DNA of 11,184 nt from an uncultured Alphaproteobacteria bacterium (GTDB taxonomy: Bacteria > Pseudomonadota > Alphaproteobacteria > Rhizobiales > Pleomorphomonadaceae): the NCBI GenBank assembly GCA_937900425.1, contig CALCDT010000060.1, positions 1 to 11,184 of the forward strand, in the 5' to 3' direction. The translations under genes and the position numbers were made by a program. Below are positions 6,075 to 11,184 of this stretch, one piece after another. The notes under the pieces were generated by a model. It worked only from the letters and a program-made list of their open reading frames with translations, was not told the DNA's origin and searched no databases. Each line of letters opens with the position of its first letter. Positions within the stretch are counted from its first letter, which is position 1.

Positions 6075-6955
6075 GACGCCCCCTCCCCCGCCCCGCCGGA
6101 CTTGGCCATGGCGGGCAGGAAGATCCGCATCGCCTGGCGGCTGTAGACGGCGTAGCGTTTCAACGCCTCGGGATGGAAATCGTCCTCCGGCGGCGGCTCG
6201 AGGTCGTAGGTGCCGTGGTCGCGGCCGCGCACCAGCGTCGCCGATCCGCGCTTGCCGCCGACCGTGGTGACATGGCCGGCGACATAGCGGATGGCGAAGC
6301 CGCAGCGGCGCGTCGTCGAGGAATTTGCGGCGGAGCCGTGGACGACGAGGACGTCGTGCAGCGACATCTCGCCCGGCCGCAGCACCACGTCGACGGCCCC
6401 CGCCTCGTCGACCGCGACCGCCACCTCCTCGCGGCCCGGCAGCATCACGTCGTTGTCGCCGGTGTCGCGGTGGGCGAGCCGCCCGTGGTGGGTGCGCGGG
6501 CTCACCCGCATGCAGCCGTTCCCGGGCGTGGAGGGCGTGAAGGCGACCCAGGCGGTCAGCGCCGCCGGCTCCGACAGGCCCCAGTAGGTGACGTCCTGGT
6601 GCCAGGGCACGTGCTTGGCCGTGCCGGGCAGCTTGTCGAAGAAGCCGGCGCCCCAGCACAGGATGTCCGGCCCGAGCACGTCCTCGACCGGATCGAGGAT
6701 CGCCGGATGGTGGACGAGATCCCACAGGAAGGGCAGCAGCAGGTGGATCTTGAGGTTCTGCGAGGGGATCACCCGCCCCGACCGCTGCGCCATGATCGCG
6801 TCGAGCCGGGCGAGGCCGTTGCCCGCCTCCGCCTCGCTCATCACGGCGAGCGGCGCCAGATAGCCCTCGTCGCGGAAGCGGCTCACGGCGTCCGGCGCCA
6901 GGTGATGGCCTGCATCCGGGTTCTTCGCCGCGGCCGGCGTCGTCGTCTCGTTCAT
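6071..6955 (-). CDS. PhyH-family Fe(II)/2-oxoglutarate dioxygenase (copy A)
   Basis: This is a 294-residue PhyH-family dioxygenase, the paralogue of the enzyme at 3553-4398. The iron ligands are His119 and Asp121 (WHQDVTYW) and distal His206 (VVHGSAANSS); Arg217, eleven residues on, is the expected 2-oxoglutarate anchor, giving a complete hydroxylase-type site. It has an N-terminal extension of about 14 residues rich in Thr, Ala and Asn (NETTTPAAAKNPDAG) relative to copy B, and a longer C-terminal segment ending in SGGAGEGAS. The ATG start overlaps the glycosyltransferase stop as ATGA, with GAGAGGGA just upstream. Its own stop overlaps the GTG start of the ligase. Being placed directly before the ligase, with its sister directly after, suggests that the two oxidise the same activated acyl group or its hydroxylated product in sequence; this is inference. 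A free acid, an acyl-carrier thioester or a sugar are all possible substrates. Confidence 0.92.
   Translation of the reverse strand: MNETTTPAAAKNPDAGHHLAPDAVSRFRDEGYLAPLAVMSEAEAGNGLARLDAIMAQRSGRVIPSQNLKIHLLLPFLWDLVHHPAILDPVEDVLGPDILCWGAGFFDKLPGTAKHVPWHQDVTYWGLSEPAALTAWVAFTPSTPGNGCMRVSPRTHHGRLAHRDTGDNDVMLPGREEVAVAVDEAGAVDVVLRPGEMSLHDVLVVHGSAANSSTTRRCGFAIRYVAGHVTTVGGKRGSATLVRGRDHGTYDLEPPPEDDFHPEALKRYAVYSRQAMRIFLPAMAKSGGAGEGAS
6082..6086 (-). promoter_or_regulatory. Ribosome binding site deciding the GTG start of the ligase
   Basis: GGAGG lies 7 bases before the GTG at 6072-6074, within the last codons of PhyH copy A. Together with the GTGA overlap it favours this GTG over longer upstream readings of the same frame. 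Confidence 0.6.
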
Positions 6956-7839
6956 GGTCCCTCTCCCCGGCCCGCGGCCGTGACCGAGCCGCTGCGGGCG
7001 TCGTAGAGCCAGCCCGGATCGCGCACCGAACGCAACGGATGGCCGCGCCGGCGCAGATAGATCCGGCTGCCGGTCTTCAGCACCTCGATCGCACTCTCCG
7101 GCGTGCTGGTCGAGAGGCCGCCGTGGATCTGGTGGAAGGTGCCCTCGCCGAGGATGCGGATCTGCTGGACGCCCGGCAGCGCGCAGGCCCGGCTGTAGGC
7201 GTCGGGATTGGCGACGCCGCCGCCCGGCTCGACGAAGGCGGCGTCGTAGCCGCCGAGCTCGTCCCAGAGCGCGCGCGGCAGGAACAGCGCGTTGGTCTCC
7301 AGCATCGGCCCGGCCGGCCCGCCACGCAACTCGCTGGTCGCCACCTCGAACAGACGGTAGCCGTCCGCCGGCCAGCCGATCGCCTCCAGCAGCCGGTCCT
7401 CGGCCTCGCCGTCGTAGCCGTGGCGGACGGCGTCATACTGCAGCGACGGGCCGAGCTGGTGGTTGAGCGTCGCGATCACCGGCCGCGGATGGAGCCGCGA
7501 GGCGGCGAGGCAGGCGGCCAGCAGCCCGGGCGAGGCGAGCCGCGCCCCGTCGATCCACACGCCGATCAGCTCCCCCCGCGCCGCGGCGAGCCCGGTGTTG
7601 ACCGCCGGTACCGGCGAGACGGTGGGCGCTTCCTGCGCCAGGACGCGGATCTCGGCATCGAGACCCGCGGCGATCGCCGGGTCGGGCGGCACCGGCGAGC
7701 CGTTGTCGACGACGACGATCTCGACCTCGTCCGCTCCGATCCCGGTCTGGTAGGGCGGCGCCAGCGAGCGGAGCGTGCGCGGCAGCTCGCGCTCCATCCG
7801 GTGGCTGACGACCACGAGCGAGATCGCGGGACGCGTCAA
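6952..7839 (-). CDS. Family 2-type glycosyltransferase
   Basis: This is a 295-residue GT-A-fold glycosyltransferase. It opens with RPAISLVVVSHRMERELPRTLRSL, the usual first strand and helix of family 2, then EIVVVDNGSP (40-49), the nucleotide-binding acidic strand. VNTGLAAARGELIGVWIDGA (80-99) follows, placing Asp97 where DxD normally sits; here it reads Asp-Gly-Ala, so the metal-binding motif is degenerate. ALFLPRALWDELGGYDAAFVEPGGGVANPDAYSRA (184-218) matches the acceptor-side region, and LGEGTFHQIHGG (230-241) is a conserved C-terminal motif I recall from family 2 members in modified-glycan loci. The start is TTG, overlapping the carrier protein stop as TTGA, with GGGGGAG 7 bases upstream. 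No membrane helix is seen, so it acts in the cytoplasm or at the inner membrane face. It would attach a sugar to a lipid, glycan or the carrier-bound acid; donor and acceptor are unknown. Confidence 0.88.
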   Translation of the reverse strand: MTRPAISLVVVSHRMERELPRTLRSLAPPYQTGIGADEVEIVVVDNGSPVPPDPAIAAGLDAEIRVLAQEAPTVSPVPAVNTGLAAARGELIGVWIDGARLASPGLLAACLAASRLHPRPVIATLNHQLGPSLQYDAVRHGYDGEAEDRLLEAIGWPADGYRLFEVATSELRGGPAGPMLETNALFLPRALWDELGGYDAAFVEPGGGVANPDAYSRACALPGVQQIRILGEGTFHQIHGGLSTSTPESAIEVLKTGSRIYLRRRGHPLRSVRDPGWLYDARSGSVTAAGRGEGP

Positions 7840-8150
7840 GCGGCGTCTCCCCCGGCGACGCCGGCCGATCCTGGCGCCGCCGCGCCGGCGCGCCCGCCGG
7901 TGCCGTCGGAGGCGAAGGCGGCGACGAAGGCGTCGATGGAGGGATGCTCGAACAGCTGGACCGGATCGATCTGGGTGGCGAACTCCTCCTCCATCACCCC
8001 GGCCATCACCACCGCCTCGACGCTGTCGAGGCCGTAGCTGTCGAAGGTCGCGGCGGTCGGCACGCCGTCCGGCAGCGCCAGCGTGCCGCCGATGTAGGCG
8101 ACCATCCAGGCGCGCAGGGTTTCGGCATCGCAGGGCAGGCGTTTGTCCAT
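7836..8150 (-). CDS. Acyl carrier protein (phosphopantetheine-binding)
   Basis: This is a 104-residue carrier protein. The phosphopantetheine site is SYGLDSVEAVVMAGVMEEEF (38-57), with Ser43 as the attachment residue in a GLDS context, followed by the helix II acidic face and FEHPSIDAFVAAF (67-79), the canonical helix IV ending of PKS/NRPS-type carrier proteins. About 25 Gly/Ala-rich residues trail beyond the fold (SDGTGGRAGAAAPGSAGVAG), probably a flexible tail. The ATG start lies 3 bases after the upstream stop; a short AGGTGA site (8154-8159) overlaps that stop codon with unusually tight spacing. A stand-alone carrier next to an acyl-AMP ligase is the standard arrangement for loading a free acid, so it likely presents the acyl group to the dioxygenases and P450. 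It needs a phosphopantetheinyl transferase, which is not in the window. It is not the housekeeping fatty-acid carrier by context. Confidence 0.92.
   Translation of the reverse strand: MDKRLPCDAETLRAWMVAYIGGTLALPDGVPTAATFDSYGLDSVEAVVMAGVMEEEFATQIDPVQLFEHPSIDAFVAAFASDGTGGRAGAAAPGSAGVAGGDAA
7847..7853 (-). promoter_or_regulatory. Ribosome binding site deciding the TTG start of the glycosyltransferase
   Basis: GGGGGAG lies 7 bases before TTG at 7837-7839. With the TTGA stop/start overlap it supports the rare TTG start, since no ATG or GTG lies at the right place and the first strand (ISLVVVSH) begins only six residues in. Confidence 0.65.
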
Positions 8151-8153
8151 GGG

Positions 8154-9536
8154 TCACCTATCGGGGGAACGGGGTCCGACGCTCCGGGAGGCGGAGCGTG
8201 CGGCCGAAGCGGGGGAAGGAGCGGACGCCGACGCGGCGACCGGCGCAGAAGGCGGCAGCGGTATCGGTGTCGGGGCCGATGTCGGTGTCGGGGCGCCGCG
8301 CATGCGGGCGTTGAGAAGCGGTGCCATCGCCCAGCCCGGCCCCTCGCGGTCGAGCGCTGCGGCGAGCACGGCGAGGGCGAAATCGCGCCTCGCCTCGCGC
8401 CGCTCGTCCGGCCGGTCGAGGGCGGCGACGATCCGCCGCCAGTGCTCGTCGAGCGCGGCGAGCGCCGCAGCCGGCACGATCGGCCCCGCGGCCGGCCGGC
8501 GTGCGGCGGCCTTGGCGATCGCCGCGTCCCAGTCGCGGGCGAAGTCGTCCATCCGGCCGATCTGCCCGAGCAGGCCGGTGAACTTGTTGTAGGCCGGCCG
8601 GCCGACGAGGACGCCGGGCACGCCGTAGGCGGCGGCGACGACATAGCCGTGCAGGGAGGCGCCGAGATAGAGCGCCGAATGGGCCAGCGCCGCGGTGATC
8701 TCGGCGAGGCCGCGCGGATCGTCGAGCAGGACGAGCGGAGGAGCGTCGGAGCCGGCGACGTGGCGGGCGAGGTCGCGGGCCACCGCCGGATCGTCGTGGC
8801 TCTCGCCCACCGCGACCAGCATCAAGGTCAGGCCCTCGGTCCGGGCGAAGGCGGCCAGCGCGGCGGCGAGGGCGGCGCGATCGAGACCGGCGATCGAGCG
8901 GTTGCGGACGTGGATCGCCAGCAGCCGCTCCTCGCCGGAAAGGCCCTTGCGGGCGAGGAAGCCGCGAAAGGCGCCGGCGAGGTCCGCCTTCGGCCAGACC
9001 GAGGGAAGGTCGAGGATCGGGTCGGGCACCACCGCGACCGCGACGTCGCCGGCCGCCGGCAACAGGGCGCGGCTGCCGGCGTCGCGCACCGCGACATAGG
9101 AGGCCGCGCGCAGCGCCGCGGCGACGATCGCGCCCTGCCGGGTCGAGAAGGGATGGGGCACGCCGGGCGCGTTCCAGACCACCGGCACGTCGCGCAGCGC
9201 CGCGGCCAGCGTCGCCCCGAGCCAGATCCCCGCTCCGGCCCAGGCGCCGACGTCGTCGCCGTTGTAGCGGTCGAGGAAGTCGAGCGAACTCGTGTGGACG
9301 ACGTAGCCGCCGCCGATGACGATGCCTGACACCGGCGTCTCGCCGCTCGTCATCGCGGAAAGGTCGACCGGCGCCAGCGCGTCGGGAAAGGCGGCCGGGC
9401 GGGCGCTCGGCGCCGCGGCGACGACGGTGTGGCCGGCCGCCGCGAGGCGGTGGCGGGCCACCACCGGAAACAGCAGGTCGCCGTAGTTGTCCATGTCGAA
9501 CATGCCGGAAATCAGCACGGGCGGCCGTTCGGTCAT
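8154..9536 (-). CDS. Polysaccharide pyruvyl transferase-family protein (copy A) with low-complexity tail
   Basis: This is a 460-residue protein of the polysaccharide pyruvyl transferase superfamily and the paralogue of the protein at 1010-2278. Shared landmarks are GMFDMDNYGDLLFP (11-24), the IGGGYVVH loop (74-81), VWNAPGVPHP (120-129), YVAVRDAGSR (147-156), PSVWPKADL (178-186) and YLGASLHGYVVAAAYGVPGVLVGRP (290-314), with His296 in the active-site segment. The family fold ends near residue 410; the last 50 residues are Pro/Ala/Ser/Arg low complexity (APTPTSAPTPIPLPPSA onward), absent from the other copy. This tail is encoded over a short DNA repeat. The ATG start overlaps the hydrolase stop as ATGA. 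The predicted role is adding a pyruvyl or related group to a sugar in the cytoplasm; two divergent copies in one locus suggest two acceptors or a heteromer (inference). Some superfamily members are not proven pyruvyl transferases, so the donor stays open. Confidence 0.85.
   Translation of the reverse strand: MTERPPVLISGMFDMDNYGDLLFPVVARHRLAAAGHTVVAAAPSARPAAFPDALAPVDLSAMTSGETPVSGIVIGGGYVVHTSSLDFLDRYNGDDVGAWAGAGIWLGATLAAALRDVPVVWNAPGVPHPFSTRQGAIVAAALRAASYVAVRDAGSRALLPAAGDVAVAVVPDPILDLPSVWPKADLAGAFRGFLARKGLSGEERLLAIHVRNRSIAGLDRAALAAALAAFARTEGLTLMLVAVGESHDDPAVARDLARHVAGSDAPPLVLLDDPRGLAEITAALAHSALYLGASLHGYVVAAAYGVPGVLVGRPAYNKFTGLLGQIGRMDDFARDWDAAIAKAAARRPAAGPIVPAAALAALDEHWRRIVAALDRPDERREARRDFALAVLAAALDREGPGWAMAPLLNARMRGAPTPTSAPTPIPLPPSAPVAASASAPSPASAARSASRSVGPRSPDR
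8264..8294. repeat. 18-bp-period imperfect direct repeat in the tail of pyruvyl transferase-family copy A
   Basis: TCGGTGTCGGGGC occurs at 8264-8276 and 8282-8294, exactly 18 bases (six codons) apart, so the frame is kept. On the minus strand it encodes the PTPTSA/PTPIPL pair. It suggests growth of the low-complexity tail by replication slippage. Confidence 0.7.
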
Positions 9537-11184
9537 GGCGCGCCCCCGCCGGCGATGGCGGCGTCGAGCACGGTGAAGAAGCTGCCGTCGGTGATCATGT
9601 GCTCGATGGCGAAATGGTCGGCGCAGCCGGGAACGGCGTGGAGGTGAACGTTGGCGAGGCCGGCGAGCAGGCCGGCGGCCTCGACGTCCGGGGGAAAGTC
9701 GGCGCCGTAGCACTGGTGGATCGTCGTCGCCGGCGCCGAACGGATCAGGTCGGCGACGGTTCCCTGCTCGCGCGTGAAGTCGGAAAACAGGCTGGCGCGG
9801 GTGCCCTCGCTCGCCGTCATCGCCGGCGGCGGGGCGTCGTCGGCGGCGTCGACGCCGAGGTTGACCGGACCGGCGAAGGAGATCGCCGCCCGCGCCCCCA
9901 TCATCGCCGCCGCCCGGATCGCCGCGACCCCGGCGATCGAGGAGCCCATGGTGACGACCGGCACGCCGAGGCCGGCGGTGATCCGCGCGAGCCCGGCGAT
10001 CATCGCCCCGTGGTCGGGGCCGAGGGCGCGCACCCCGCTCGTGAAGCTGCGGTGGTTGAGATCACGCAGGTAGACGACGTTGACCGGGCGCTGGCGCAGC
10101 AGACCGTCGGCGTGGCCGTGCGGCAGGTAGCCGAGGCCGCCGACGACGCTGGCGAACAGCACCACGGTGGCCCGCGCCCCCGCCGTTTCGATCACCTGGA
10201 GATCGTCGTCGCAGAAGTTGCCGACGGCGCGCGGATTGGCCCAGACCGCGTCCGGCTGCGCGGCGAGGGTCGCGGCCAGCGGCACCGCCATCGATCCGAC
10301 AGGGCCGTCCGGCGACAGGCGGTCGAGGATCGCGCGGGCCTCGCCGGTGCGGTCGTGGCGCAGGCAGGCGACGGCATACTGGAACCGCCAGCGTTCGTCC
10401 GCCGCCATCGCGGGCGCGCGGGCGGCGAGGACGGCGAAGAGCGCGCGGTCGGCCTCGCCCGGCAGCGGGCAGCGGTTGAAGCGGAACAGCAGCAGCCAGT
10501 CGCCCGGCCAGCGTTCCAGCGCATCGGTCAGCAGCGCGGTCATCTCGGCGGCGCGCCCGGAAAAGATCGCCGCCTGGATGGCGCGGCGGGCGACGTCGAC
10601 GCGATCGGGCGCGGCCGCCTGCAACGCCCGGGCGAGATGATAGGCCTCCTCGAAGCGGGCGGCGGAGAACAGCAGCTCGAGTTCGATCTGGCGGCTCTCG
10701 TCGGTCAGCGGGCCGAGGGCGCGGGCGGCGGCGAACAACGCCTCGGTACGCTCGCGCTCGCGGGCGCGGAAGGCCAGGGCGGCGAGCTTCAGCAGGACGA
10801 AACGGTCGTCGGCGCCGCCGTGGAGCAGGCCCTCCAGATAGGTGCGCCGCGCCGCCGGATCGGCGAGGGTGACGATCGTACGCGACAGCAGGCCGGTGCG
10901 GGTGCCCTCCGGGGCCTCGCCGCGCCAGACCGCCTGGGCGAAGACGTGGCGCGCCGTCTCCGGCCGGCGGGTGCGCAGGGCGAATTCGACGAGACGCACC
11001 GCCGGCCACGGGCTGCCCGGATGCTCCGCCCGCGCCGCGTCGAGGCGGTCGTGGGCGTCGGCGAATCGGCCGAGGCCCTCGAGAACGCCCGCCTCGCGCA
11101 GCTTCAAGCGCAGGTCGCGCGGCCATAGCCGCCGGGCCGCGGCGACGCGCTGACCGACAAGGACACCGTCGCGGACGCCATCGA
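9533..11184 (-). CDS. TPR-like and alpha/beta-hydrolase-like two-domain protein, N-terminus cut by window edge
   Basis: 549 residues are visible, and the frame stays open to the right edge, so the true start is outside; a TTG at 11105-11107 is an unlikely start because TPR-like sequence (GQRVAARRLWPRDLRL) continues upstream of it. Visible residues 1 to about 310 are Ala/Leu/Arg-rich helical pairs with TPR character (e.g. GVLEGLGRFADAHDRLDAARAEHPGSPW, ARFEEAYHLARALQAAAPD). From about 335 an alpha/beta fold begins (ATVVLFASVVGG). It has GVPVVTMGSSIAGVAAIRAA as a probable nucleophile elbow (Ser in GSSIAG, visible residue about 415), an acidic YGADFPPD and a late His in CADHFAIEH, giving a plausible Ser-Asp-His triad. 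No signal peptide can be judged. Its stop overlaps the next start as ATGA. It may be an esterase, thioesterase or acyltransferase acting on the carrier-bound acyl group or on an acylated glycan, with the TPR part as a partner-docking surface; activity is inferred from fold only. Confidence 0.75.
   Translation of the reverse strand, partial: DGVRDGVLVGQRVAAARRLWPRDLRLKLREAGVLEGLGRFADAHDRLDAARAEHPGSPWPAVRLVEFALRTRRPETARHVFAQAVWRGEAPEGTRTGLLSRTIVTLADPAARRTYLEGLLHGGADDRFVLLKLAALAFRARERERTEALFAAARALGPLTDESRQIELELLFSAARFEEAYHLARALQAAAPDRVDVARRAIQAAIFSGRAAEMTALLTDALERWPGDWLLLFRFNRCPLPGEADRALFAVLAARAPAMAADERWRFQYAVACLRHDRTGEARAILDRLSPDGPVGSMAVPLAATLAAQPDAVWANPRAVGNFCDDDLQVIETAGARATVVLFASVVGGLGYLPHGHADGLLRQRPVNVVYLRDLNHRSFTSGVRALGPDHGAMIAGLARITAGLGVPVVTMGSSIAGVAAIRAAAMMGARAAISFAGPVNLGVDAADDAPPPAMTASEGTRASLFSDFTREQGTVADLIRSAPATTIHQCYGADFPPDVEAAGLLAGLANVHLHAVPGCADHFAIEHMITDGSFFTVLDAAIAGGGAP

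Noticed and set aside
3553..6955. PhyH enzymes as non-heme iron halogenases
   Set aside because: Both keep the Asp of His-x-Asp (Asp107, Asp121). Halogenases of this family replace it with Ala or Gly to make room for chloride, so hydroxylation is favoured.
6952..8157. Longer glycosyltransferase reading starting inside the carrier protein
   Set aside because: The extra residues are an Arg-rich shadow of the carrier protein; the TTG at 7837-7839 with a ribosome site fits the family N-terminus.
8154..9713. Longer start for pyruvyl transferase-family copy A at 9713
   Set aside because: The extra 59 residues are an Arg-rich shadow of the hydrolase C-terminus, and the ATGA overlap with family motif beginning at residue 8 supports 9536.
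9533..11107. TTG at 11107 as the real start of the TPR-hydrolase protein
   Set aside because: The frame is open and TPR-like for another 25 codons to the edge, with no clear ribosome site near the TTG; the gene is treated as truncated by the window.
1..11184. CRISPR arrays, tRNAs, insertion sequences, integrase or attachment sites
   Set aside because: No regular spaced repeats, cloverleaf, transposase-like protein or terminal inverted repeats were seen; the only repeats are the two short ones listed.

Overview
The window is very GC-rich (hand counts give 78% in a sampled P450 block and about 55% in the two lowest blocks of the methyltransferase gene). It reads as one accessory-type biosynthetic locus of a high-GC bacterium. 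An alphaproteobacterium is my best guess, from Shine-Dalgarno-led genes, dense four-base overlaps and the flavour of the protein families; a high-GC actinomycete or other proteobacterium cannot be excluded. Every gene I can support lies on the minus strand, so transcription runs from the right edge (11184) to the left edge (1). I see no tRNA, rRNA, insertion sequence, integrase, CRISPR array or phage gene, and no stretch over 300 bases is gene-free.

In transcription order: (1) a right-edge-truncated protein with an N-terminal TPR-like helical region and a C-terminal alpha/beta-hydrolase-like domain; (2) a polysaccharide pyruvyl transferase-family protein (copy A) with a low-complexity Pro/Ala/Ser tail; (3) a small acyl carrier protein; (4) a family 2-type glycosyltransferase; (5) a PhyH-family Fe(II)/2-oxoglutarate dioxygenase (copy A); (6) a fatty-acyl-AMP-ligase-type adenylating enzyme; (7) a second PhyH dioxygenase (copy B); (8) a cytochrome P450; (9) a second pyruvyl transferase-family protein (copy B); (10) a class I SAM-dependent methyltransferase; (11) the first 58 codons of a probable right-handed beta-helix protein, cut by the left edge.

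Genes 1 to 9 are packed as one transcription unit: five junctions are four-base stop/start overlaps (ATGA, TTGA, ATGA, GTGA, GTGA), one is a 16-base overlap, and two are gaps of 3 and 18 bases. The methyltransferase follows after 102 bases that hold an 11-bp tandem repeat, and the beta-helix gene after 73 bases that hold a strong hairpin. These two may be separately controlled, and the methyltransferase differs in base and amino-acid composition from its neighbours.

Proposed joint function (inference): the adenylating enzyme activates a carboxylic acid as acyl-AMP and loads it on the phosphopantetheine arm of the carrier protein. One or more of three oxygenases (two PhyH enzymes, one P450) hydroxylate the tethered or released acyl group. 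The glycosyltransferase and two pyruvyl transferase-family enzymes build or decorate a glycan, and the hydrolase-like protein releases or transfers the acyl group. No ketosynthase, condensation domain, flippase or polymerase is visible, so this is not a standard PKS/NRPS or capsule locus within these borders. The combination is the most interesting thing in the window.
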